Positions 22,980-31,342 of a stretch of 64,000 nt of DNA are shown piece after piece. The position numbers were made by a program, and so were the translations under genes. The notes beneath the pieces were generated by a model. It saw nothing but the letters and a program-made list of their open reading frames with translations. It made no database searches and had not been told where the DNA came from. This DNA comes from Actinoplanes italicus (lineage in GTDB: Bacteria > Actinomycetota > Actinomycetes > Mycobacteriales > Micromonosporaceae), in contig NZ_PVMZ01000017.1 in NCBI RefSeq assembly GCF_003001815.1, forward strand, positions 186,001-250,000. The letters are read 5' to 3'. Positions within the stretch are counted from its first letter, which is position 1. Each line of letters starts with the position of its first letter.

Positions 22980-23606
22980 TCAGTAGCACTCGTGCGAGCC
23001 GCCGATGTGCAGCTTGAGGTTCATACCGTTGAGGACGAAGGTCGAGGCCGAGGTGTAGTAGGCCTCCTGCCGCAGCTTCAGGATCTCGACCGACTTGGCC
23101 TGCTGGCCGAAGGAGAGCGGGGCGCCGTGGCTGGACGCGCCGTCGGCGTCGAGCGTGGAGCCGTCCAGGCCGATCTGGATGTCCTTGAACGTGGCGTTGC
23201 CGCCGAGCGTGGACATGCCGATCAGCAGGTCCTCGGCGTGCACCGGGTTGTCCTGATCAGCACCCGCCTCGATACGCAGGGTCACCGGCCCGACCGCCAC
23301 CGACTGGCAGAGGTTCCACAGGTCGGCGGTGTTGATGCCGGACATCGCCGCCGGGATCTTGCCGCCGGGGTAGTTCTCCTTGTCGTTGGTGGGCAGTTCG
23401 CCGCTGTACTGGGTGAAGCCGTTGCCGACCAGCCGTTCCGCGGAGAGTTTGAACTGTTTGCCGGACACGGTGAAGTTCGCGGCCAGGGCGCCCTCGGCGA
23501 GCGCCAGTACCAGGCCACCGGCGACGACTGTCGGTACACCCACCGCCACGGCGAAGCGGCGCCAGTTGGTGCGCCCGTACGCCGGAGCGCTTTGCGCATC
23601 CTCCAC
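22980..23606 (-). CDS. DUF6230 family secreted/anchored protein
   Basis: A 208-aa protein. A short cytoplasmic start (GRTNWRRFAVAVGVPTVVAG) leads into one hydrophobic segment, then a beta-rich exported domain (AANFTVSGKQFKLSAERLVG, GFTQYSGELPTN, TFVLNGMNLKLHIGGSHECY). This pattern matches DUF6230 proteins, some of which are named 'cholesterol esterase' in databases without support. Two cysteines (NLCQSV and the penultimate HECY) could form a disulfide. The ATG has an AGGAGG-like site. First gene of a two-gene unit with DUF6114. Confidence 0.8.
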   Translation of the reverse strand: MEDAQSAPAYGRTNWRRFAVAVGVPTVVAGGLVLALAEGALAANFTVSGKQFKLSAERLVGNGFTQYSGELPTNDKENYPGGKIPAAMSGINTADLWNLCQSVAVGPVTLRIEAGADQDNPVHAEDLLIGMSTLGGNATFKDIQIGLDGSTLDADGASSHGAPLSFGQQAKSVEILKLRQEAYYTSASTFVLNGMNLKLHIGGSHECY

Positions 23607-23957
23607 GGAACCTCCTTGGAATGGTGGGACCGGCGACTGACGAAGCGAGGCACATCGATGGTCGCGGTCGTAATGTGCCGGAAATGTTGCCGCTCGGGGG
23701 CGACGACTACAAGGGCTTGCTTTACCGGTCAGTAACCCGCGTCACTAGATCAAGAATGACGTTGAGTGACGCCCGCCACGCACCTGTCCGAAATTTCCGA
23801 CATTAGGATCGAGGCTGGCGAGTTACCCGTTACCCGCGGTACGCAAGTCTTGGTTTATTGCGGATGGATAACGAAGTGAATTTGCTGTCGTGTGTCTTAG
23901 GTCTCGCCACCAACCTGCCGAACTGAGAGGCATGACCGCCCGCGAGGACCGCCGCCG
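23607..23957. other. Divergent regulatory gap between DUF6230 and the histidine kinase
   Basis: 351 bp with lower GC than its surroundings and no gene. It contains TTACCGGTCAGTAA (23724-23737, an inverted TTAC-N6-GTAA), a GAAATTTC palindrome, two adjacent GTTACCC units (about 23821-23840) and an AT-rich block (23850-23885) likely to hold the kinase promoter. No operator can be assigned to a named regulator. Confidence 0.45.
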
Positions 23958-25898
23958 ATGAGCGTGCAGCGTCGCCTCAACGTGGGGTTTGCCGCCCTCT
24001 TCGTCCTCTTCGTGATCCTTCTGGTGGTCCAGTTCGGCGCCGGTTCCCGGCTGCGCGCCGACCAGGAGGATCGCATCGACCGGGTCACCCGCGCCGAGAT
24101 CGCCAACGACCGCGTCCTGCAGCGGATGACCGACGCGGAGACCGGCATACGCGGCTTCCAGATCACCGGCCAGGAAGCCTTCCTCGAGCCGTACGAGAGA
24201 GGCTGGACCGCCGCCCTCACGGCGCTCGACGACGTCGCCACCGGTGTCGACGGAACCGGCACCCACCGCCTGCTCGACCGCGAGCGCGAGGCCGCCCGGC
24301 TCTGGCTCGACAGGTACGCCCTGCCCATCGTCGACTCCGGGATGGTGGCCGGCAACCAGACCCACTCCGTCTACGGCAAACAGCTGTTCGACGAGTTCCG
24401 GCTGGTCAACGCGGCCGTCGCGTCCTCGATCACCGAGGAGCGCCAGAAGGTGGTCACCGACGGCGACGCGGCCCACCGGCGGATGGACATCATCGCGGCG
24501 ATCCTGACCGGCGCCATCCTGATAGTCGGCGTCGCGGTCGCCCAGACCGTCCGCCGGCAGCTGCTCGTCCCGCTCAAGCGGATCAGCGGGACCATGCGCC
24601 GGCTCACCGCGGGGGACCGTTCGGCCCGCGCCGAACCGGTACGCGCGCCCGAGTTGCGTACCGTCGTCAAAGCCCTTAATGATCTTGCCGCACAGACCGA
24701 GAGTCTCCTTGCCGCCGAGCAGTCCCGGGCCGCGCGGGCCGGTCTCCGCCAGGCCGTCGCGGCCGAGATGCAGGAGACGCGCGACCCCGACGCGGCCGGC
24801 CGCCGCATCGCCGAACTGATCGGCGCCGCCGTCAGTGCCGACGCCGTGCACTGCGAGATCGCCGTGCCCGGCACCGGGAAGCTGCGCGTCAACTGGCCGT
24901 CCGGCGCGCCCGACCTGCCCGCCGGCGACATCACCGAGATTCTCGGCGACGGCTCCGGCCACCTCCGCGTGCGCCCGGACGGCGGCGTCTGGATAGCCGT
25001 CGGCGGCGACGCCGACCGCCGGGCCGGGTACCTGCACGTCAGCCGGCCCGCCGCACCCTCCTGGACCGACGCCGAACAACGGCTGCTCGCTGGGGTGGTC
25101 CGGGAGATCGAACGCGTCCTGCACCAGCTCGGCGTCCAGGACACCCAGGCCCGCCTGATCACCGAGTTGCGGATGCTCGACCAGCGCAAGGACGTGTTCA
25201 TCCAGACCGTCACCCACGAGCTGCGCACCCCGCTGACCAGCATCCTCGGCTACACCGAGATGATGTCCGACGACGACGGCCCGGAACTGACCGCGCTGCA
25301 GCAACGCGCGCTGAGCGCCATCCTGCGCAACGCCCACCGCCTGCACGACACCATCGGCGACCTGGTCCTGCTCGACCGTCCCGACCACGGCGCCACCGTC
25401 CAGGCGGAGGTCCTGGACCTGGCCGCCGTGGCCGGCATGGTGCGACACGAACTGCACAACGCGGCGCGGGCCAAGGACCTCACGGTCAACTTCGACACAC
25501 CCGAGTCCTGGGTACGGGGAGACCGCACCCAGCTGCAACGGGCCCTGCGTAAGCTGATCGAGAACGCGATAAAGTTCACCCCCGCCGGCGGCAGCGTCGA
25601 CTGCCGGATGACCGCGGACCCCCGCACCGTCTCGGTCTCGGTGACCGACACCGGCATCGGCATTCCGGCCGAGGACGTGCCCGGCCTGTTCACCCCGTTC
25701 CACCGCGCCGGCAACGCCATGGACCAGGCGGTCCAGGGCCCGGGCCTGGGCCTCGCCATAGTCCGCGACATCGTCCGGGACCACGGCGGCACCGTGGCGG
25801 TCCAGTCCGTCGTGGGCCGGGGCAGCACGTTCACCCTGACCCTGCCCGCGACGCCGGCCCCCACCCCCACCGAGCCCAAGTCCCCAGCCCACGTCTAG
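23958..25898 (+). CDS. CHASE3-HAMP-GAF-type sensor histidine kinase
   Basis: A 646-aa kinase. It has an N-terminal transmembrane helix (FAALFVLFVILLVVQFGAG), an extracytoplasmic CHASE3 domain (TGIRGFQITGQEAFLEPYERG), a second helix (IIAAILTGAILIVGVAVA), HAMP, a GAF-like region, HisKA with the phospho-acceptor His420 (TVTHELRTPLTSILGY), and HATPase boxes (ENAIKFTP, DTGIGI, GLGLAIV). No response regulator is adjacent, so it is an orphan or hybrid-network member. Part of its linker coding sequence (24736-24780) is duplicated in reverse 1.2 kb downstream. The signal it senses is unknown. Confidence 0.9.
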   Translation: MSVQRRLNVGFAALFVLFVILLVVQFGAGSRLRADQEDRIDRVTRAEIANDRVLQRMTDAETGIRGFQITGQEAFLEPYERGWTAALTALDDVATGVDGTGTHRLLDREREAARLWLDRYALPIVDSGMVAGNQTHSVYGKQLFDEFRLVNAAVASSITEERQKVVTDGDAAHRRMDIIAAILTGAILIVGVAVAQTVRRQLLVPLKRISGTMRRLTAGDRSARAEPVRAPELRTVVKALNDLAAQTESLLAAEQSRAARAGLRQAVAAEMQETRDPDAAGRRIAELIGAAVSADAVHCEIAVPGTGKLRVNWPSGAPDLPAGDITEILGDGSGHLRVRPDGGVWIAVGGDADRRAGYLHVSRPAAPSWTDAEQRLLAGVVREIERVLHQLGVQDTQARLITELRMLDQRKDVFIQTVTHELRTPLTSILGYTEMMSDDDGPELTALQQRALSAILRNAHRLHDTIGDLVLLDRPDHGATVQAEVLDLAAVAGMVRHELHNAARAKDLTVNFDTPESWVRGDRTQLQRALRKLIENAIKFTPAGGSVDCRMTADPRTVSVSVTDTGIGIPAEDVPGLFTPFHRAGNAMDQAVQGPGLGLAIVRDIVRDHGGTVAVQSVVGRGSTFTLTLPATPAPTPTEPKSPAHV

Positions 25899-25915
25899 AG
25901 CTAGAACCCCCGCGC

Positions 25916-25962
25916 GATCTTGTGAGGTTGTGGTCGGTGGCGAGGCGCAACGTCCCAAGATC
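25916..25962 (+). repeat. 47-nt GATC-bounded imperfect palindrome, copy 4
   Basis: Begins GATCTTGTGAGGTTGTGG and ends CAACGTCCCAAGATC. It is 23 kb from copies 1-3 but has exactly the same length. The outer GATCTTG/CAAGATC arms pair perfectly. It lies 18 bp after the kinase stop. Confidence 0.65.
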
Positions 25963-26004
25963 TGCGGAGGGCGCGAGGCGACGCGAGCGGGGGTGAGGTT
26001 CGCG

Positions 26005-26049
26005 GCGTCTCCCGCATCTCGGCCGCGACGGCCTGGCGGAGACCGGCCC
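26005..26049 (-). repeat. 45-bp inverted duplicate of histidine kinase coding sequence
   Basis: The reverse complement of 26005-26049 matches 24736-24780 of the kinase gene at 44 of 45 positions, the only change being A to G at the 37th base. In the kinase this codes for AGLRQAVAAEMQE. Here it is in a gap (25899-26289) with no convincing gene. Confidence 0.75.
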
Positions 26050-26289
26050 CGACCGCTCGATCGTTATCGGAACGACGATGAAGTGGTACACAGCGGTGAT
26101 TCCGAATGGCCACCACGAAGATCGAGCACCTCCACGGGCGTCGTTTCCCCGACGTCGATGCCCGGCCCTGAGCAGGCACTTCACGCGCGATCAGAGACGA
26201 AAGCGCCGATCCGGCGAGAACGTGAGACCGGCTCGAGAAGCGCACGAAGATCGCTGAGAACGGAAACATGGTGCGCGTAGCGTGATTTC

Positions 26290-27093
26290 GTGGATCTGCA
26301 CACCGTCACCGAAGTGATCAGCCCTGCCGAGCCCGGCCAGTGGCGTCCCGGCGACGCCTGGCTGGGCGGGGGGACCGCCCTGCTCGGCGAGCCGCGCCCG
26401 CACATCACCCGGCTGCTCGACCTGGCGGCCGCCGGGTGGCCGCCACTCACCGTGCGTGACGACGGCGTCGAGATCGCGGCCACCTGCACGATCGCCGAGC
26501 TGGCCTCCGGGCTCGGGCGGTACGGCATCGTGCTCCAGTGCTGCCACGCGTTCCTGGCCTCGTTCAAGATCTGGAACGTGGCCACGGTCGGCGGCAACCT
26601 CTGCGCGGCGCTCCCGGCCGGGCCGATGATCTCGCTGAGCGTCGCGCTGGACGGCACGTGTGTGCTGGTCGGGCCGGACGGCGGCGAGCGCCGGGTGCCG
26701 GCCGCCGAGTTCGTGACGGGCGAGGGGACGACCGTGCTGCGCGACGGCGAGTTCCTGCGGGCGGTGCACCTGCCGTCGGCCGCACTCGGCTCGCGTACGG
26801 CGTACCGCAGAGGGTCCTTGCATCGTCATGGCCGCTCGGCCGTCCTGCTGATCGGCCGGGCCGAGCCCGCCGGGGGTTTCTCACTCACGGTGACCGCTGC
26901 GACCCGGCGCCCGCACGTCCTGCGTTTCCCCGAGGCACCGTCGGCGGCCGGCCTCGACGCCGCCCTGGACACCATCCCCGCCTCGCAGTACGTCGACGAC
27001 GTCCACGGCCGCCCGGTCTGGCGGCGGCATCTGACCCGTCACTACGCGACGCAGATCCGGACCGATCTGCTGGCCGGAAGGCGACCAACATGA
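26290..27093 (+). CDS. Molybdenum hydroxylase FAD-binding subunit
   Basis: A 267-aa CoxM/XdhB-type flavin subunit. It has AWLGGGTALLGEP (FAD pyrophosphate loop), IWNVATVGGNLCAALPAGPM (the conserved ATVGGN/GNL flavin motif) and GEFLRAVHLP. It carries electrons between the FeS clusters and the final acceptor. It starts GTG 26290 and overlaps the next gene by ATGA, so the two are translationally coupled. Confidence 0.88.
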   Translation: MDLHTVTEVISPAEPGQWRPGDAWLGGGTALLGEPRPHITRLLDLAAAGWPPLTVRDDGVEIAATCTIAELASGLGRYGIVLQCCHAFLASFKIWNVATVGGNLCAALPAGPMISLSVALDGTCVLVGPDGGERRVPAAEFVTGEGTTVLRDGEFLRAVHLPSAALGSRTAYRRGSLHRHGRSAVLLIGRAEPAGGFSLTVTAATRRPHVLRFPEAPSAAGLDAALDTIPASQYVDDVHGRPVWRRHLTRHYATQIRTDLLAGRRPT

Positions 27094-29765
27094 CGATCGA
27101 AATCAATGGAACACCGCACGACCGCACACCCCGCCCCGGCCAGTGCCTGCGCACCTACCTGCGCGAGGAGGGCTGCTTCGGCGTCAAGAAGGGCTGCGAC
27201 GCCGGCGACTGCGGAGCGTGCACGGTCCACGTCGACGGCACACCGGTGCACTCCTGCGTCTACCCGGCATTCCGGGCGGCCGGCCGCCGCGTCACCACGA
27301 TCGAGGGCCTGGCCTCCGGCGGCGGGCTGCACCCCGTCCAGCAGGGCTTCCTCGACGCCCAGGGCTTCCAGTGCGGCTTCTGCACCGCCGGCATGATCAT
27401 GACGGCGGCCGCCCTCACCGATGCACAGCGTGACGACCTGCCGAGATCATTCAAAGGCAACCTCTGCCGCTGTACGGGCTATCGCGCGATCACCGATGCC
27501 ATCGAGGGCCGCCCCGCGGCCGTGTGCCCCCGCGCGGGCTCCGCCGTCGGCGCGAATCTCGGCGCGCCCGCCGGCCCCGCGGTGGTCACCGGAACCGCCC
27601 GGTACACGTTCGACCTCGACGTCCCCGGCCTGCTGCACCTCAAGGTGCTGCGCTCCCCGCACGCGCATGCCCGCATCCTGTCGATCGACGCGTCGGAGGC
27701 CCTGGCGGTGCCCGGCGTCGAGGCGATCCTCACGCACAAGGACGCGCCCGAACGGCTCTTCTCCACCGCCCAGCACGAGAACGAGGCCGAGGATCCGTAC
27801 GACACCCGTGTCCTCGACGACGTCGTGCGCTTCGCCGGCCAGCGGGTCGCCGCCGTGGTCGCCACCTCGGAGGCCGCCGCCGAGGAGGGCGTGCGCCGGC
27901 TGCGCGTGGAGTACGACGTGCTGCCCGCCGTCATCGACCCCGAACGCGCCATGGAACCGGGCGCGCCGCTGGTGCACGGCGACAAGGGCGTGGCCCAGGG
28001 CATCGTGCGGGCCGACGCCAACGTGGTGGGGGAGCTGCACGCCGCGATCGGTGACGTCGATCTCGGGTTCGCGCAGGCCGACGCCGTCTACGAGGCCACG
28101 TTCCGCACCCCGCGGGTGCAGCACGCCAGCCTCGAGACGCACGGCGCCGTCGGCTGGCTCGACGATGACGATCGCCTGGTCATCCGGTCCAGCACACAGA
28201 CTCCGTTCCTCACCCGGCGGGCCGTGTCCCGGCTGTTCGGACTGTCCGCCGACCGGGTACGCGTCGTCGCCGGTCGTGTCGGCGGCGGGTTCGGGGGCAA
28301 GCAGGAGATGCTGGTCGAGGACCTCGTCGCGCTGGCCGTGCTGCGCACCGGACGGCCCGTGAAGTGGGAGTACACCCGCGCCGAGCAGTTCACCGCGGCG
28401 ACCACCCGGCACCCGTTCGTGATGACCGTGAAGGCCGGCACCCGTACCGACGGCACCCTGACCGCCCTGCAGCTCACGGTGCTGGTCGACACCGGTGCCT
28501 ACGGCAACCACGGCGCGTCCGTCATGCACCACGGCTGCCACGAGACGGTCGCCGTCTACCGATGTGCCAACATCCGTACCGACGCGCACACCGTCTACAC
28601 CAACACGGTCCCGTCCGGGGCGTTCCGCGGGTACGGGCTCGGCCAGGTCACCTTCGCCGTCGAGCAGGTCCTCGACGAACTGGCCCGCATGATCGGCATG
28701 GACGCCGTCACGTTCCGCGAGCTCAACGTGGTCCGGCCCGGCGACGACCTGACCGCGCCCGGCTCGCACGTCCCCGACCTGGGCATCGGCAGTTACGGCC
28801 TGGACCAGTGCCTCGACCGCATGCGGGCGGCCGCTTCCTCTCCGGCTTCCTCTGCCGCCTCCTCGCCGCCGGAGGGCTGGCTCGTCGGTGACGGCATGGC
28901 CATCGCGATGATCGCGGCCGGACCGCCCGGCGGACACTTCGCCGACGCCTCCGTCACCCTGCTGCCGGACGGCCGCTACGAACTGGCCGTCGGCACCGCC
29001 GAATTCGGCAACGGCAGTACCACCGTGCACGCCCAGATCGTCGCCGACGAGCTGCACACCACACCCGATCGGATCGTCATCCGCCAGTCCGACACCGATG
29101 TGGTCCGCCACGACACCGGCGCGTTCGCGTCCACCGGCGTCGTCGTGGCGGGGGAGGCCGTGCTCCGGGCGGCCCGTGCGCTGCGCGCCCGCATCCTGGC
29201 GGCCGCCGAGCGGTCACCGTCCGAGGTGCACTACCTCACCGCCGAGACCGTCGACGGGATCAGCCTCACCGGGCTCGGGCCCATGACCGAGAGAGGACAT
29301 TTCGACGGTACGCCCCGGTCGGTGTCCTTCAACGCGCAGTGGTTCCGGGTAGCCGTCGATCCCGGCACCGGTGAGCTGCGGATCCTGCGCTCGGTGCACA
29401 GCGCCGACGCGGGCACCGTGATGAACCCGCTCCAGCTGCGTGGCCAGATCGAGGGCGGCGTGGCCCAGGCGATCGGCGCGACGCTCGCCGAACACGTCGA
29501 CGTCGACGCCGGCGGTCACGTGACCACGGCGGCCTTCCGGCAGTACCACCTGCCCACCTTCGCGGACGTGCCGTTCACGGAGGTGCACTTCGCCGACACG
29601 ACGGACGCGATCGGGCCGCTCGGCGCCAAGTCGATGAGCGAGTCCCCGTACAACCCGGTGTCCCCGGCCCTGGGCAACGCCATCCGCGACGCCATCGGCG
29701 TCCGTCTGACCGACCTCCCCTACACCGCCGACCGAATCTGGCAGGCCCTCCACCATTCCGGCTAG
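27090..29765 (+). CDS. Fused 2Fe-2S / molybdopterin subunit of a xanthine dehydrogenase-family hydroxylase
   Basis: An 891-aa protein joining two subunits that are usually separate. Residues 1-150: plant-type [2Fe-2S] (GCFGVKKGCDAGDCGACTVH) plus the helical [2Fe-2S] domain (QCGFCTAGM, CRCTGY). Residues 160-890: molybdopterin domains with GRVGGGFGGKQEM, GAFRGYGLGQ and the catalytic Glu in GAKSMSESPYNP. The family hydroxylates N-heterocycles or aldehydes; the substrate cannot be inferred. With the FAD subunit it makes a two-gene enzyme. No XdhC-type maturation gene lies beside it. A short Ser/Ala insertion (ASSPASSAASSPPEG) interrupts the Mo domain. Confidence 0.88.
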   Translation: MTIEINGTPHDRTPRPGQCLRTYLREEGCFGVKKGCDAGDCGACTVHVDGTPVHSCVYPAFRAAGRRVTTIEGLASGGGLHPVQQGFLDAQGFQCGFCTAGMIMTAAALTDAQRDDLPRSFKGNLCRCTGYRAITDAIEGRPAAVCPRAGSAVGANLGAPAGPAVVTGTARYTFDLDVPGLLHLKVLRSPHAHARILSIDASEALAVPGVEAILTHKDAPERLFSTAQHENEAEDPYDTRVLDDVVRFAGQRVAAVVATSEAAAEEGVRRLRVEYDVLPAVIDPERAMEPGAPLVHGDKGVAQGIVRADANVVGELHAAIGDVDLGFAQADAVYEATFRTPRVQHASLETHGAVGWLDDDDRLVIRSSTQTPFLTRRAVSRLFGLSADRVRVVAGRVGGGFGGKQEMLVEDLVALAVLRTGRPVKWEYTRAEQFTAATTRHPFVMTVKAGTRTDGTLTALQLTVLVDTGAYGNHGASVMHHGCHETVAVYRCANIRTDAHTVYTNTVPSGAFRGYGLGQVTFAVEQVLDELARMIGMDAVTFRELNVVRPGDDLTAPGSHVPDLGIGSYGLDQCLDRMRAAASSPASSAASSPPEGWLVGDGMAIAMIAAGPPGGHFADASVTLLPDGRYELAVGTAEFGNGSTTVHAQIVADELHTTPDRIVIRQSDTDVVRHDTGAFASTGVVVAGEAVLRAARALRARILAAAERSPSEVHYLTAETVDGISLTGLGPMTERGHFDGTPRSVSFNAQWFRVAVDPGTGELRILRSVHSADAGTVMNPLQLRGQIEGGVAQAIGATLAEHVDVDAGGHVTTAAFRQYHLPTFADVPFTEVHFADTTDAIGPLGAKSMSESPYNPVSPALGNAIRDAIGVRLTDLPYTADRIWQALHHSG

Positions 29766-30022
29766 CTCCCACCCGACACGTATGCCGACCCCGGACGCTC
29801 CCGCACTCACCCGAAACGCGGCACCACGCGCCCGTTACCCGCCCGCCCCCACCCACCACACCCAGCCACGCCTCTCGGCCAAGCTTGATCGTCCAGCGGC
29901 GGATGGCGCCCCGTCGACTCAGCCGAACGACGCCACCCTCCCCGCAAGAGCAAGCGACCCGGCTGTCGCACACGGCAGTCTCGGAGCGACAACCGTGCAC
30001 GACAGCCGGGCAGCGAGAGCGG
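29766..30022. other. Intergenic gap without recognised elements
   Basis: 257 bp between the convergent hydroxylase and DHFR-like genes. I see no convincing ORF, clear terminator or repeat here. Confidence 0.5.
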
Positions 30023-30646
30023 TCAGTGGGCCGTCATGTCACCGGTGGCGGGTGACCCGGGGGCGAGGGCGTATCGCAGCAGCACGGCACCGTTCGCGGA
30101 GGCGACCGGCGGCTCCAGCAGAGTCAGGCTCGACGGCAGGGCCCCGTCCCGGAACACCTTCTTGCCGGTGCCCAGCACGATCGGGTAGACCCACAGGTTG
30201 AGCCGGTCGAACAGCCGTTCCCGCAGCAGCGTCTGTACGAGATCGACGCTGCCGATCACGTGGACGTTCTCGTGCTTGTCGCGTACCTGCCTCACGGAGT
30301 CGCCCAGGTCCGCGCCGAGCAGGGTGGAGTCCGCCCAGCTCAGGTCCGGCTTGCCGCGCGAGGCGACGTACTTCGGGATGCTGTTGAGGGTCCGCGCGAT
30401 CCCGCCGTCGGAACCCTGCTCCTGGTGAGGCCAGTAGCCGGCGAAGATGTCGTAGGTGCGCCGTCCGAGCAGCAGCGCGTCCATGCCCTCCATGCCCTGG
30501 GCGACCTGCGAGCCGACAGTCTCGTCGATCAATGGCGCCTGCCATCCGCCGTACGGGAAGCCTCCTTCGGTGTCCTCGTCGGGGCCACCCGGCGCCTGGG
30601 CCACCAGGTCGAGCGTCGTGAACAGGTCGATGTGAATCGTGCCCAT
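30023..30646 (-). CDS. Dihydrofolate reductase-family (RibD C-terminal-like) protein
   Basis: A 207-aa protein with the RibD_C/DHFR-like fold: MGTIHIDLFTTLDLVAQAPG (strand A with TLDG-like turn), DALLLGRRTYDIFAGYWP, NSIPKYVASR, VHVIGSVDLVQTLL and LWVYPIVLGTGKKVF. These actinobacterial proteins bind NADPH; most have no proven substrate, and this is not the housekeeping folA. Stands alone on the minus strand before the HIT gene. Confidence 0.88.
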   Translation of the reverse strand: MGTIHIDLFTTLDLVAQAPGGPDEDTEGGFPYGGWQAPLIDETVGSQVAQGMEGMDALLLGRRTYDIFAGYWPHQEQGSDGGIARTLNSIPKYVASRGKPDLSWADSTLLGADLGDSVRQVRDKHENVHVIGSVDLVQTLLRERLFDRLNLWVYPIVLGTGKKVFRDGALPSSLTLLEPPVASANGAVLLRYALAPGSPATGDMTAH

Positions 30647-30706
30647 CGTGTCCTCCGGTCGTCGGTGTCAGAAGGGGAGACCAGCGTCGCGCCGCGATCT
30701 CATCGG

Positions 30707-31171
30707 TCATTGAGATCCGAGGTGACGCAGGATCCGGGCGCGCAGTGGATCATGCCGCGGTCCGAGGGCGTGGGCAGGATCCGACCAGTTCTCCCGCGGG
30801 TACAGCCACACCGGGCCGCCGACGATCTCCGGCGGCTCCCAGTCGTACCGGGGCCACACGTGAGCGTGCAGGAACGGATCGGTGTTGCCGAGAATCTCCA
30901 GGTTGACCCGCCGGAAGGCCGGATCCGAGCCGGAGCAGGCGCGCTCGACCGCCTCGCCGAGCCGTTCCATGCTCTCCAGGAAGGCGAGCCGTCGCGGCCG
31001 GGGCAGGTCGCTGAGCCGATCAGCTGCGGGATCGTCGGTCAGCAGCACGCAATAGCCGGGCAGCCACTGCACATCCCCGATCACCGCGAACCCACCCGCC
31101 AACCGCCGCAGAACCGTCGGGTTCTCCCCACGCAGCGATGACCCCACCCGATCCGTCCGCCAATCACCCAC
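30707..31171 (-). CDS. HIT-superfamily protein
   Basis: A 154-aa protein from GTG 31171 (VGDWRTDRVGSS). It contains GFAVIGDVQWLPGYCVLLTD and the active-site triad region HAHVWPRY, a variant of HxHxHxx in which the third His is replaced by Trp-Pro. It resembles actinobacterial diadenosine tetraphosphate hydrolase-like proteins. The missing third His argues for altered or no phosphoramidase activity. Divergent from the lactate permease-type gene. Confidence 0.7.
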   Translation of the reverse strand: MGDWRTDRVGSSLRGENPTVLRRLAGGFAVIGDVQWLPGYCVLLTDDPAADRLSDLPRPRRLAFLESMERLGEAVERACSGSDPAFRRVNLEILGNTDPFLHAHVWPRYDWEPPEIVGGPVWLYPRENWSDPAHALGPRHDPLRARILRHLGSQ

Positions 31172-31342
31172 AAGACCATTCTCTGGTACGCCCAACGAAG
31201 CTAGCCTCCTAGGATGGGTAAGAGCGTGTGGACGGGACCACCAGCCGTGATCCCACCCGCGCAGTCGCGTGGGCACTCACCGGCTGGGTTGCGGTTTGCT
31301 CGAAGGGGACTAGATTGCGGGACAGCTGATCGATAAACCTGG

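Noticed and set aside
23958..25898. Complete two-component operon
   Set aside because: No receiver-domain gene lies on either side; the kinase is an orphan here.
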